Assembly: GCA_038503035.1 (NCBI GenBank)
Contig: JAVSML010000983.1
Coordinates: 180,660 to 244,659 of the forward strand
Source of the DNA: Crocodylus rhombifer
Taxonomy: Eukaryota; Chordata; Crocodylia; Crocodylidae
Direction: 5' to 3'
DNA: 64,000 nt
This document shows positions 1-12,001 of this stretch, piece after piece. The notes below the pieces were generated by a model. That model did not search any database and was not told the origin of the DNA. It worked only from the letters and a program-made list of their open reading frames with translations. Within the stretch, counting starts at the first letter, position 1. Every line of letters begins with the position of its first letter. The position numbers were made by a program, and so were the translations under genes.

Positions 1-295
1 TATGTTTGATTTTTCTTGGGGGGGGTTCCTTGTTTGGTTATAAAGTGTACATGAAAACCTCTCATGTTCTGTATATTGCATTTGGAGGACTTTTTTGCCA
101 ATTTTTGTGTATACCTGTTAGGTATTTAGCAAAAAGTAAATATCTTTATTTTGCTTTTTCGAATCACTTGTCTTTTTTTTCTTTTGAAATTGGATAAAAT
201 GTGTATTTATATGCATATTCAAAATGTAAGTTGACAGATAATAGATCACAAAAGATTTGATTTTTTTTTTTAACAGCAACAATTAATGTTATTAC
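1..295. other. AT-rich unique sequence, no gene seen
   Basis: T-rich DNA with homopolymer runs. The one short reading frame (6-197, +) is low-complexity and matches nothing I recognise. I see no repeat or splice-flanked exon. Confidence 0.5.
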
Positions 296-745
296 AAAAA
301 CCCAGTATTTTAATGACCAAACTAAGACGTGCGTCTGCTGTATGATGGTCGTGTGTTATGGGGCTTGCTGATTATGAATGGAAGTGCTTGTCTGGCTTTG
401 ATTTACCGCACTGAATAAAAAAAAAAGAGAACTATTAATTTAAGTCTGCAGAGCAGCAGCTAGAGGGCTCTAGTCAGTTCGATATTTAATCTGTGCTGTT
501 TGTTGCTGAGTCTTTATGGGTTAGCAGCTTCACTTGTGTATTCGAATTCAGACTAAAGAGTTGTGATGATTTCTATGAGCTGTCATAAATCTTGTTTTTT
601 ACCTCAAATTATCCACATATACATTAGGAGTATTGTTGTCAATGTCACGGCGTTATTTTGGTATAAGCGTGGCCGATAGTCTTTAGTGTAGATTCACAAC
701 TTCAGTACAGTTGAGAGAGACATGTGATTTCATTTTCCTGCACAT
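296..745. promoter_or_regulatory. Candidate conserved non-coding element
   Basis: This AT-rich block keeps ten CpG dinucleotides (near 328, 332, 350, 407, 480, 543, 648, 651, 668 and 674) in a window that is otherwise very CpG-poor. It has no repeat signature and no open frame. CpG retention in AT-rich non-coding DNA is often seen in constrained enhancers. The regulatory role is inference; no target gene is visible. Confidence 0.25.
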
Positions 746-2884
746 GCTCACTAGGGAGAGTACCTATGAAGCAAAGAGTGTATTTCATATCGCAGCTAAA
801 CACACCTTTCAACCCACTGCTTTTTTAAAGAATGATTTTGTTCTTTCCTCTGTTTATTATGTATAACTTTAACTCCTTACTCCTATGGGGTAAATGCCAG
901 GATTAGGTGAATCTAAATGGCCAGTCCTGCAGGCAGGCAGAGGGTTTAACTCAGCCATATAATGGTGTTCCTGTTCTTAGTGCACCTCCAGAGGTGAATT
1001 AACTATCTTAGATGAAGAAAGTGTTAACCCGATCTAGAGAGGGGTCAACCCCATCTAGGGAACGTGTGCATTTGCAGCATTGCCCTAGGGCAGGGGAAAG
1101 CCCAGCTGTTCATCCCAGCCCTGGGGTTGTGCTATTCCTATCATTTCCCCCCCACCAAACCCCGGCAGGGCTGTTTTTAGCCCTTCAACTTTCCTTCTCC
1201 TCCAGGAGCCATGCTAGCCTCTCTCCCCCAATTCCAAGTTACTTTGGGATGCCTGCACTGCTTGTCCCTGGCAGTGGTAAATGGCTGAACAAAACACTCC
1301 TGATCCAGGTTGAGATAGCTTAAAGTAAGTCACCTAAACAGAGATCAGGTGCAGCAAAAGCTCATTCTTCCCGATGGAGATCCATTGAGGAATGAGTGAC
1401 TGGCAGGACATATTAGCCAGCAGGAGGGAATAAGCTATACTGCACATGGAGGACTGATGATTGCTCTAGGACCCTGCAGATCCCACTACTGACCTCAAAG
1501 TAAGCCAGCATTTCAAATAGCATTGCAATGGCCTGGGCTTCTGCTTTAACTATTACTCGGTATTTCTTGCTTGCAGAACAAATGGGTATCATGACATTTA
1601 TGCCACTTGGTAATGGTATCCTATCTGTACAAGAGTGGCAGGCAGGACTAATCATTGTTAGATGACCATGATCTAAGGTCATGTAAGTAAGGACCGTCTC
1701 ATCCTAAAATATGGGGACAAGGATACATTGACAACAAACAAATCTGAATATGCTGCTGTTATGCTTTGCATCAGACTAGGTCAGAGACAGGATTCATTCA
1801 CAAATGGTTAAATAGATGTTTCGTTATCAAAACAGCATTCACTTAAAGCAGATTTGAATCTGATGAAATAATGCAAAGAAGTGAAAAAGAATGTCATTAG
1901 AATGAAATATCCACTTACTAGCCACCTGAACATTTTAGATTATATTCTAACAAATACTTGCTTTTTCTTCCCTGTCAAGCTTTGTATGAAAAGATTTGCA
2001 GAATGTTGAACCTGAAAGGTTTAAATAGAACAGATCTCAGTATAATTAATGTCCCCATGCATTTTGCAAACCAAAAGGGTTTTCTTTTATCTTGTTTAAC
2101 ACACTAAATTATGATGGTTTAATAGATTTAGATAACTAATATGAAATGCATTTGTGTTCCATGTTCTCCAAAGCACATCGTAAAAATTCCTGTAAGAATT
2201 AATTACTGAACAAATGGCTTTATGAAGAACTGTATAAGGACAAATGGTTGATTAGGTGAAAGTGAAAGAGAGAGACCTATTTCCAAGTAGATAAATTATT
2301 TCAGGACTATACGTGTGCACACACATGTGTGTGTATGTATATTGAGCAAATTGTATCTCAAATGCTTATTTTGGTATGTTGTTGTAACCAGGCCTAGGTT
2401 TGCGGAGGAAACTCCAGTGGAATAATTCAGAAACATTCCTGGAAATCCTGAATACATATGTTTTTCTGACAAATTATCCTGATTTTCAAAAACATATAAG
2501 TTAATAATCCCCCTCCTCAAAAAAGCTTCATACTGAGGAATAGAATGAGATCTCTTATCTAATTTGGTTCTAGGTACGGTACTGACCATACAAACCACTA
2601 TTTATCCATTTCAGTGCCCTGTAAATAACAAAATGAGGCCCACTTGCTTTTGTCATTATTAGGGATCCTGGTTTTCTTTGTTTAAAAACAGCAAATTTTG
2701 TGATTAAACACCCCCCCCCCAATCTAGGATTAAAATGAAATGCCACTATATGTAGGTATCAATTGAAGACAATGTTTTATTGATATATTTACAATTTTAA
2801 AGCAATTTGGAAGCCTACAAATGCCTCAATCACTATAATAAAATAAATTCTAAGTATCTTAAAATTTCGATATTTTATTTTTGG
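746..2884. other. Mostly unique DNA with a GC-richer patch and small simple repeats
   Basis: The stretch is AT-rich apart from a GC-richer patch at about 980-1330 that may be an old repeat of unknown type. There is a C10-like run near 2709-2719 and a CA/TG-rich run near 2310-2335. The reading frames here (for example 1012-1323 + and 1413-1682 -) show no domain and no homology I recognise. Confidence 0.45.
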
Positions 2885-4073
2885 GTTTTTTATCATGGAA
2901 AAATCAGAGTTCCCCCTGCCTCCTTAGTTCACCAGGATGCAGGTCCAGGCCCCTTACTTCCAAGCCACAGCCCCCCACCCCAGCCAGTGCCCTTCACTCC
3001 CCACCCACCTAGCCCTGCCAGGGGAGACATGGCTGCCATGCACCCGGGTCCATAGCCCCCTGCATCCCCAGCAGCACCTGACCCCTGGCTATCACCTGTG
3101 GGAGGTGGTGGCTGCTGTCATGGAGCAGAGCATGGTGCCTGGTTCCCCCTCTCCTGAGGGTGGCACAGATAGAGCAGAGCCCATGGATGCGGGCTTGGGC
3201 TCCCTGCCCTGCTTCCCTCCACCTGGGGCCTCTGCAACTTTGGGACCTGGCACAACAGGGCAGTGGAGGGTCAGGCAGGGAAGCTTGGTGCTGCCACTGC
3301 ATGCCCCTTGCCAACATGGCGAGGCACTCCCTGACTGCCCGGCAGCAATGAGGGGCACAATTCTCCACCACTGCAGCTGCCAGGCAGCCGGGGGTGCCTC
3401 GCCATGGCGGCTCGGGGCTTGCAGTGGCAGCACCAAGTTACCCCACCTGGCCCCACTCTGCCTTGCTGCGCCAGCACTGGGCTTCAGAGGCCCCTGGGGG
3501 AGGGCAACAGGGTGGGGAGCCTGAGGCAGCAGTGGGCAGCCTGCTCCTGCCCCATGCACAGATCTGTGGGGCACATGCCCCCTCCCCTCCGGGAGTGGAC
3601 ACAGAAGTGGAGAGCCAGCTCCCACACATGACCCACCTGTGGCTCCATTCTGCTCCTTGCCCAGGCCCTGCAGCTGCTCATTCCAGCCCTGGGCCCCAAG
3701 CCCCATGCACCATCCTGCTGGGTAGCAGCCCCAGCCATTCCCAGCTCCCTCCCTCCTTCCTTCACTATGGGGGCCTCAATTCCCACCTCCCCCAGGCCCA
3801 CCTGTGAGAGCTGCTCTCTAGGCTGCCTGGTGGCCATGTGCATGTGCATGCACACACATGCACATGGTGCCCCCTGCCTGACCGCCCTCCTCACACTCCC
3901 TGCAGCCCCTTGTGGGCTGGAACTCTGCCAGCCTGCACAGAGTTCTTTGCAAAAGTGGAAAAGCTGTATGTTTTTCTGTTAAAATGCAAAATCTGTGTTT
4001 TTCTGGGTTAAAAGGGAAAACCCACATGTTTTTTCTGTTTTTCCATGGGAAATGCAATGACCAGGGAACCAGG
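2885..4073 (-). mobile_element. GC-rich non-autonomous repeat with internal foldback, related to the hAT-like copy at 54.9 kb
   Basis: The right end (about 3930-4073), read on the minus strand, carries T-rich text around a CATTTCCCATGG core that is also found just inside the left terminus of the TIR element at 54869. The interior is GC-rich and contains an inverted repeat (about 3199-3332 against 3398-3524), so several 60-200-residue frames appear in mirror image on both strands. Those frames are composition artefacts. The left boundary is uncertain, and I found no clear target duplication. Confidence 0.5.
3199..3524. repeat. Inverted repeat inside the GC-rich element
   Basis: Left arm 3199-3332 and right arm about 3398-3524 are near reverse complements. 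Both contain CTTGGTGCTGCCACTGCA and CATGGCGAGGCA in opposite orientation. The spacer is about 65 bp. This explains the paired frames with a shared WCCHC peptide on the two strands. Confidence 0.75.
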
Positions 4074-4443
4074 TTTTCCATTGTTGAGCTCAGTATTTTT
4101 GAAGACTATTTCAACTTTTGGAAAACTTAATGAGTTGTACAAACTGCATGTGCTAATTTGAAATCCAGTGGAATTAGACTAGTTCAATATAGTAAAGCAG
4201 TGGCAAAATCAAGGCCCTTAGTTATTGCCATAACCATGCGACTATTGGCTACTTAAAATACATTTACCATCATGCAGTACTGAGATGCTGGATAAAATCA
4301 GAAATGGAGACAGGCTTTATAAAATATGCTTTATATGCTTTGCATTTGTTTTATTGTGACTGAAATAATTTTTCCCTTCAGTGTTCACAGTGATGGTGAA
4401 GTTTTTTTTTTAAGCTGTGCACAATAAAGCTCTGTCATTTAAC

Positions 4444-4486
4444 ATTGATGATCTCCCGAGGTCCCTTCCAGCCCTAATGTCTATGA
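4444..4486 (+). mobile_element. CR1 LINE 3'-end stub
   Basis: GAGGTCCCTTCCAGCCCTAA followed by TGTCTATGA is the typical 3' terminus of a CR1 retrotransposon in plus orientation. It is the reverse complement of the CATAGA...AGGGTTGGAAGGGGCC start seen at 17848. Only about 40 bp remain, consistent with a strongly 5'-truncated copy. Confidence 0.7.
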
Positions 4487-6185
4487 AACATTAAAACAGC
4501 TTTTAATACAGAGAATATCACAAAAAAAAAATTATACCAGGATTACCAAAATATTGTACTAGGAAAAGCATATCTGAAACTTTAAATCTCAGGTCAATGA
4601 TTTTCATTGTTTAGTGAAAACCAGCACACACATGATGTAACAGAACCATGAAGAATTGCAAAGTATAAAATCCAAATATTTAAGGTGCAGAGCTGCTGAG
4701 GTCTTCTGATTTTAGGCACAGTTTTTTCTTTGCTAAAAGGAGCAGTAGTTGCAGATGTGTGCACTTAAATGCTTTTATTAAATAATGATGCCTTGCAGTT
4801 ATGCAGTATCTTGCACATGAAGATTGCAGGGTGTTTTTTGAAATATTAATGATCTAATACAACTGTAAGGCCCTAATTACATCACTTCTTTAAAGGGGAT
4901 ATTGTATACATTTGCAAGTGGAAAAATCAAGGTCCTGGGAATTTGTTATTGATTCAAGGTCATAAGTACAGACAAGTGTTGGACCAAAACCAGGAACTTC
5001 AAGTAGAACACCAGAACTTTCACATTAAAACTTAAATCAAGTAATTAACCTAGTTTTTCTTCTTTTGGTGAGAGCCCAAATGTTGAGAAACTGCCTGGCC
5101 CACCTGATTTATAGCTCCTTTTTGTCCCTCCTCTTTGCCCTGCTGTCTTCCAATGGCCTGTTATCTTAACCTTTCAAACATCAACAAGACTTGCTGTTTT
5201 CAACTTTATAGAAATTCTAGTTTTAAAAATGGCCCTAGTCTTGAATCCCTGATACTCACTGTAATTATTAATCCACATAATACATGACTAGTAGTAAGAG
5301 CAATTTAAATTAATAACCTTGAGTATTTTTCTCCTAAGATTTTTCTTAATAGGTGAAGTTAATGAAGGACTAATAACGCTGACTAGAAGCTGGTTTCTTG
5401 GAGGGAGGCAATATATAAAGTTTAACACAATCTTCCAAAGCACCTCAACCAACTACTCTTTTGATTCCCGTTCTGCACCAATTTGAAGCAAAGAACACCA
5501 GTCATGCTGACTTTGTATGTTGATGTGTGCTGCAATCAATAATAATGTTGTTTAGCAATCAAGACATTTTACATTGAGGCATTGCATAAACATTAATTAA
5601 CCTTTAAAATGAGTATGATTTAGTTAATAAGTACCAGCTCCACTTTAGAGATGAACACGGAAGTAAATTTGGACAGATTCTTAAGGAATGCCAGGTACCC
5701 ACAGGTACTGTTAAAGCAAAAGGGAACTGCAAGTGCTTATAATTTCTAACATGATGTTCTTACAGCAGCAGAATAAATCACTGAAAGACTGAGCAATAGC
5801 ACTCAGGCATTGGTGATTTCCAAACTTGGACTCAATCTAATGCACTGTTTTGCAATAATGAGTTAAAACAGGTTACCATATTTGTTTTCATTCAGCAGAT
5901 ACAAGACAGAGGCTCTGATTGCTTGGATAGTAGAATAACATCTAATATAATTATGTTTTAACAGGAGTTTTGCTATTGATTTTCTTACACTATTTCCTTA
6001 ATCAGATTAAGCAATGATTTTTTTTCTTAGTAAAGAGATATTTTAAGATTATAGATTTACTGAGGTGTTATTTTATAGCATTGACTTCTGTAAAAATGAA
6101 CAAGCCGCCTTACATAGGTCAGAGGAACTATGATTGAACTCTGTTGAAAGCAGTCATGTCTAAACTTAGTTAAAGCTGACCTAAT
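4487..6185. other. AT-rich unique sequence, no gene seen
   Basis: No reading frame of note, no inverted repeat and no family repeat that I recognise. Confidence 0.5.
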
Positions 6186-7760
6186 TTTGAATTGGTACCC
6201 ATTGAAATTGATGGGAAATCTGAAACTGAGTTTTATGAGCCATGAATCAAGCCTGCACAAACCCCCACTGGTTTCAGTGAGACCACGGTTTCAGCTTAGG
6301 ACCCCAGAGCTGAACAAAGTAAAGCTAAACAAGATGATGATACAAAGACCTAGTAGTTTCATTGCTGATCCCACCAATAGTGATATTTTACAAAATTTGG
6401 GAGAGTGGGCAAAACGGAAGTTTTTTGGAGTGGCGTGTACCTACATTTCCCTAGTAACATGCTTTCGCCCTGCAGGAGCATGGCACACCCAAAAGCTCCA
6501 AAGTATCACTCATGGCAGTGTACTGCCTCACAGGAGGCTGCAGTCTCTTCTCCATGGTCAAATCAGATAGAGCTGAGGGCCCCAAAGGGTGACTGCAAGA
6601 GAATACCATCGTGCAAGATTAGAGGAAAACGTATGTCTTCTCCACTGTGCACCTTGACTTGAATCAAGCACAATCTGCCCGTATGTTGCTTCTGAATGCT
6701 GCTATAGGGTACCTACCTTTTAAAGGTCTTCTAGCACTGGCACCCTCCAGTATCCCTCCCCCATTCGGTATTCTTGTTTGCCATGTCTTTATGTAAAAAT
6801 TAGTAGTGGAGGCTGTTCAGAGGGAAAGGCATGGACCCTTGTCTGGTCTGTGGCCCCCCATGTCTCATCCCACTTTTAGTCTAGCTGAGCCCTCTAGCTC
6901 GGGGTCCACTGTTCAGGTCTGCAAATTTGATGGACCAGCTTTGGCCATGCCCTGCTACCTTGGGTTCCAGGCCCTGCAATATCTACACTTCTGTCTTACA
7001 GTCTGCACAGGCTTGGCCTCATTTAGCCACACAATGTAGGCTAGTTCTTATCCTTTGTCCACTCAACTGAATTCCAAGTTTGGGGTGTCCCCAGTTATCC
7101 CCTTTCAGCGGTCTCTGCCTCCACTTCTGCCACAACCCAGTCCTCCAAGGAAAAATGACAAACATAAAATATCAGTGCCCCTTCCAACTCAAGGAAATGT
7201 CCCACATGGGGCTCACCACACCCCTCTTGGTGGTTGGCTGCAAGTAGAAAGAAAACAAAACAGAAAATGCCTGGGGTACTTAGCTTGCTTCCTGTGCAGA
7301 TCCTCAGCTTCCCTTTATTTGACTCCTGACTCATCTTGCCACAGTCTGGACTCCCCGTCTCATACTCTTCTGGGAAGGTTCTGTCCCCAGCAGCTTCCAC
7401 AACTAGACTTCCTTCTCTCTGTTGGAGGCTTAAGCATAGACAGGGTGTTGTGGGTCACCTGACTCCCCACTTATAGCTCCTGGGTCATGAGGGAACACCT
7501 GGACCTGGTGGATGTCTTGTTGCAGGCTTCTCTGCCTGTGAGTTTGACTCAAGCAACATAAAGAAGGTGTAAGCAAAAGAAGGGGTATGATGAGGCTGGG
7601 GTTGCTGAAACTAGGGAAGGAGGAAGCCAAGAAAAGGGTGAATCAGCAGCCAAAAGGAAATGGAGAAGAAAGGGGGTGGGATCATGCATTCCTTAGTCCC
7701 CTCCCCCTTCTACTAATGAGGTAGAGGCCCCATTACACTGTCTGATTATTTAAGAGGTAC
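6186..7760. other. Moderately GC-rich unclassified stretch
   Basis: Base composition changes here, with pyrimidine-rich and purine-rich blocks (for example 7560-7690). Several frames of 63-135 residues occur (6187-6570 +, 7055-7462 +), but none has a recognisable domain. It may be an old LTR or other retroelement remnant. I found no terminal repeats to prove that. Confidence 0.3.
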
Positions 7761-8692
7761 ATATCATTCATATGTAGTAAGGACAGATGGGGTTCCAGAG
7801 GGTCTTCTATAGTGGAGTTCTGTCCTATATTGCTTCACAAAAGAGAAGGGCCCCTCTCTTGGGCAAAAGATGCATCCTGGATGACCTGTTTCCAAAAAAG
7901 CCAGTATGTAAATTAGCAACCTTGACAGTGATCCAAACTCTACAACGTGAACTTGAAAGTACAGAGTACTTTTCAGAATTGTTTGTTTGAGTGCTCACTG
8001 TCTCTTTAATACTTGTGACATGTTGTAGGTCTATGATATATTGTAGGCCTTTATGTTAGCTTTAACTTCTCTTGTTTATTTTATTATAGTACCTTTAAAA
8101 ATATTACGCGATAGTGCTCGTCAGTGCTTGTGGTTTTTTTTCCCAATATAAATATTACCTTTTTTGAGGATTCCGAGAAATCTAGGGAAAAAATGATTCC
8201 TTTATGTCAAAAGGCTCTTCTGTATCACATAAATATTCTTTTTGTCAAGATTTAATATTTCATTGTTTAAGCCAGTGCTTAAGAGGAATAGATTTATGTT
8301 AATACAAACTTACTTGGTATTAAGATGATCAATTTTTTAAGAAGAAAAAAATGTATGAGGGGGCAGCAACAAAACAAGTTGTGGTTAATTTGTAACATTA
8401 TGCCCTCAGACAAAAAATTTCAAGGCAATGCTTACTGGCTAAAGCTCAATGCATTGAAAAGAAATCTTTTTCAGTTAACTACATTTTCAACTGAAACCAG
8501 TATTTATAATAGTGAATTCCTTTTGTGAAGATTGCATTGCACACTTTTCTTGGTTAACGTGTGATGAATATTAAAATTAGGGAGTCAAATGCAATATATG
8601 CATCTGTTCTTTCCAATTAATCAATGAGGGCCTAATCTTAAATTCTTTTAAAACAAAAACTCTCTTACATTTTTTTCAATGAGTGTTGGTCT
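7761..8692. other. AT-rich unique sequence, no gene seen
   Basis: No repeat termini or convincing coding signal. The frame at 8325-8528 is lysine/asparagine-rich, as expected by chance in AT-rich DNA. Confidence 0.5.
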
Positions 8693-8700
8693 GGCTGTAA

Positions 8701-9869
8701 CAGGAACAGGCAATTATTTTGGCTGGAGGGCTGCTTAATGGGTTTTGCCAAGGGCTGCATGGGTACCCTCTCCCCTTGACAGTTGCCCCGCCCCCTGGTC
8801 ACCATATTGGGACTGGAAGCCCTTCTCCTAGCCCCTACCTTTGCCACGAGAAGTCCCTCCCCTAATACTCCTTTGGTATTGGTGGGTTGCCATCTTAGAC
8901 CCAGAAAAAAACCCCCATACACTAAAAGGCAAAAACCTACTATAAAATATTTTAATTTTATTACAAAATTCTTTTTTTGTCATGATTTGTTTGTGTAGTC
9001 TATATAGAGGTGATTGCATAATAATTAAAAAATAAAGAATCTTGTATATTGTGTGTGGGGTGTGCTTGGGGGTGGGGTGTGTATGGGAAATGGGAGGGTG
9101 TTTGTGGTGGGGTTTGTGGGGGTATGTGTCTGGGGGCATAGGGTATGTTGGGGTGTGTGTGTGTGTATGTACATATGTATATGTCAGTGGGGATCGTGAG
9201 GGCAGGGTATGGGTATGTGAGGCTTGTGGGGTGTGATGGAGGGTGGGGGCATGGGGGCCCTGCCACACTCCCCTTCATAGGATGTAGCCCCAGCAGCAGT
9301 AGGCAGGGGCACTCAGGACACTCGCGTCTGGTGTAGGCTCTGACATTCAGTGAGGCATGGCATCAGCCAGGGCTGCATGCATGGGCAAGGAGTGCAGTCT
9401 GTCCAGGGTGCCTCTAATCTGGGGACTCTGCGCTGCATGCCTCCATGTCCCACACTCGCACCAGGAGAATCCCCATACTGACTCCACAGGGAAGCAGGGG
9501 TTGGGGCTCCCTCCACTCCCAACAGAGTGTCAGCAGGGAAGGCAGCCGGTTCCAGCGTGGGGCTTCCCATGGTGTGAGTGTGGGAGCTGCAGCATGGAGC
9601 CCCTGTGATAGAGGTGGCCCAGGCAGATTGTGGTCCTCACCCCATGCACTGCACTGCTGGAGCAGCACCCTGCTGGGCACCAGTGCCTGCACTGGACATA
9701 CGTGCCCTGAGTGCTCCTGCCTACTGTTGCTGCCCACCCTGGCATACGGATTTTGCTCCCACCCTTGTGGGCAGAAGGGCTGGGCAGGGTACAGTTTGTT
9801 GGTGGGCACTGTGGGCTAGATGAAAGTGCCTGGCGGGCTGACTAGTGGGCCGTATTTTGTCCACTCTTG
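8701..9869. mobile_element. Non-autonomous hAT-type DNA transposon with 8-bp target duplication
   Basis: The left end begins CAGGAACAGGCAATTATTTT. The right end reads GGCCGTATTTTGTCCACTCTTG, whose reverse complement is a related TIR. The flanks are GGCTGTAA (8693-8700) and GGCAGTAA (9870-9877), a 7/8 match and the size expected for hAT insertions. The interior holds a GT-rich tract and a GC-rich core shared with the element at 41960-42699. No transposase frame is present, so mobilisation would have been in trans. Confidence 0.8.
9041..9260 (+). repeat. GT-rich tract within the hAT element
   Basis: Irregular GTGTGGGG / TATGTGTG repeats. They produce His/Pro/Thr-rich frames on the minus strand and Gly/Val/Cys-rich frames on the plus strand. 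A comparable tract lies at 42018-42175 in the related element. Confidence 0.8.
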
Positions 9870-9877
9870 GGCAGTAA

Positions 9878-10527
9878 GATCAGATTCTATTTCCCATTAA
9901 AATCAATGGACAGTTATCCATTAATTGGCATTAGAATCAACCCCTTAAAAAGCAAGAAAACTAACCCTGTGTCCTAACTGGGTGTAACATGAATTGGATA
10001 TCAAAACACTTCATTATCAGTGCCATTTGGAGACAATGAAGAAAACACAAGATGAGTAATTGTATGAAGCCAGATAAAAGCCAGTTTGGTACCTGGGGCT
10101 GAATTGGTGCAGCATTAATTATTGCCAAACAGTAATAGTCTTAAAAAATAGGGAAAAATAATGGTCACCCAATGAAATGTGAAATTAGAATGCAGTAACC
10201 ACTATGGCTAATTAATATTTTCCTCCATTTAATCACAAACTATGATTAAATTCATTTTGTGTCCCAGACAAGCCTAGAAGGTTCTATGTAAGAAAACAGT
10301 AAAAACCTAAACACTAGTGTTGCCTCTTAATTTTTATTTGCGTGCTGTATGGTTTGAAAATGCACTTATTACTATTTATATTCTATTTTCCTTCCAAATT
10401 TGTTAGAACTAGAAATAAAAAGTTAAAGTAAGTCAAAACAGTGCTTAATTGTACTACCTGAACTTTCACTTAATTAGGTACCTCTAGTAACAGGTTGTGA
10501 AATTTCCAGTGGAAAAACAAACTTTCA
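9878..10527. other. AT-rich DNA with a fragment of a dispersed repeat
   Basis: At about 9880-9945 the sequence CCCATTAAAATCAATGG resembles a dispersed family with a central CCATTGA(A/T)xTCAATGG palindrome, also seen near 6205 and 59940. The rest is unique with no gene. Confidence 0.4.
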
Positions 10528-11040
10528 GGCTCAATACAGATGGTCAAAAAGCCCAAGGCTGAATTAATTCAATCTTTGCAGGTTAGTCTTAGCTACATAG
10601 CTTGAACCAATAAGAAAGTGAACAGACATTCACTTTTGATTCTGGAAATGCAGCCACATGCCTGCAGTTTCCCAGGCCAGAAGCTGGGGGGGCAGGGAGG
10701 GGGCAATACAGCACACTTCACTGTTTGGCTGGAGCAGACAGATTGAGTCAAAGCTACCCTACTCACCCTGTGAGTGGGAGGGTTTGCAGGGGAAGTACAA
10801 AGCATCCTGGAATGCTGGGGGACTGTGAGTTAACTTGAATCTGGAGGGGATCTGGGAAGTTTAACAAACCAATTTAATCTAAATCAGTTAATTTTGATAC
10901 TACATCCAGGTTTATCTTAAATCAGTTTCTGCCATTTTTGCAAGCAGTTAATTAATGTGCACTGAACTTCTGGAGTGTTACAGATTTAAACTGGTTTCCA
11001 TTCAGTTATGCCGGTTTATATGTAATATCTGCCCATAGTC
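10528..11040. mobile_element. TIR element, GGCTAGGTACAGAC family, copy A
   Basis: The left end GGCTCAATACAGATGGTCA is partly mirrored by the right end ATCTGCCCATAGTC. Internal text (AATGCAGCCACATG, GGCCAGAAGC, GTTTATCTTAAA, TCTGCCATTTTT) is shared with the copy at 11914-12835 and with the right parts of copies at 22457 and 47.3 kb. The 3-bp flanks are TCA and TTA. No transposase is present. Confidence 0.65.
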
Positions 11041-11660
11041 TTACTGTTCTATATTAATGATAGCCTATGTGGTTTATTTACCTTATTTTAATTTTTTGCT
11101 GTGTGTATAAAACCAGTATAGGTGCACTGATTTTAAATGGATTTACTTGTGTTTATACTAGTGAAATGGCTTTAGTATTTTCTAAACCATCAAATGCAGT
11201 TTTCCCAGGGCTGTAGGGGTACATATGATTTTTCCCCTCTCAAATAGAAAAACTTTAGAACTTCATTCTGCATTTAAATGCTTTATCTTACTGTGTAACA
11301 AGCTTTTGAGGAGTCTTTACTACCCTAAATTTGCATTGTGTGTTTTTTTCCTTTTGTTGAAAATAATGTTTAAGCCAGAGTGGATCAATGTTAATTGATT
11401 TTTGAATAGTAAGCAGTAGCAAACAATTGTCTAAGGAGGCAAATAATCTTATGTAGAAAGCAGTTGCATACAATACATTTTATCAGTAACTGACCAGTGT
11501 ATATACATGAAAGTAGCAAAATTGTCTTCCATGTTGTGCTGAAATAAGTAAGAGTTTAATTCAAATATACTGATAGTTTTTGACCCATATAAACAGGTGT
11601 CTAATCTATTCTAAACAAAGAATTTTTATCTTGCTTTTTTTTTTACTAGCCAATAGAAAG
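11041..11660. other. AT-rich unique sequence, no gene seen
   Basis: No repeat termini and no convincing frame. Confidence 0.5.
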
Positions 11661-11663
11661 AAG

Positions 11664-11911
11664 GCGTTCATCTACACATGCATTAATGTGCTTTAGTTAA
11701 TGCACATTAAATCTAGTACCTCCATTGTGAGGTACTAGAAGAATATGCATTAGCCTGGCTTAATGCACATTAACTAAAGTGCATGCTTTTTACACAACAT
11801 GCAGTAGCCTATTTTATGTGCACTTTAAGTAAAAAGCACAGGTTTTATGTGATGCTTTAATGTGCATTAAAATAGGTTAATGCATGTTAAAGTGCACATG
11901 TAGATGTGTCC
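11664..11911. mobile_element. MITE of the CATCTACACATGC family
   Basis: The ends GCGTTCATCTACACATGCA and (reverse-complemented) GGACACATCTACATGTGCAC form terminal inverted repeats. Possible 3-bp target duplication AAG/AAG (11661-11663, 11912-11914). The interior is almost wholly palindromic, with CTAGTACCTC/GAGGTACTAG and repeated TTAATGCACATTAACTAAAG-type arms. It abuts the next element directly. Confidence 0.75.
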
Positions 11912-12001
11912 AAGGCTAAGTACAGACAGTCAAAAAGCCTGAGGCTGAATCAATTCAGTATTCGCAGGTTAGTCTAAACTGCAGAGATTAAATTGACTAG
12001 T

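Noticed and set aside
2937..3894. Cluster of overlapping 60-200-residue frames on both strands
   Set aside because: GC-rich repeat with an internal inverted repeat. The frames mirror each other, have no domains and overlap in all phases.
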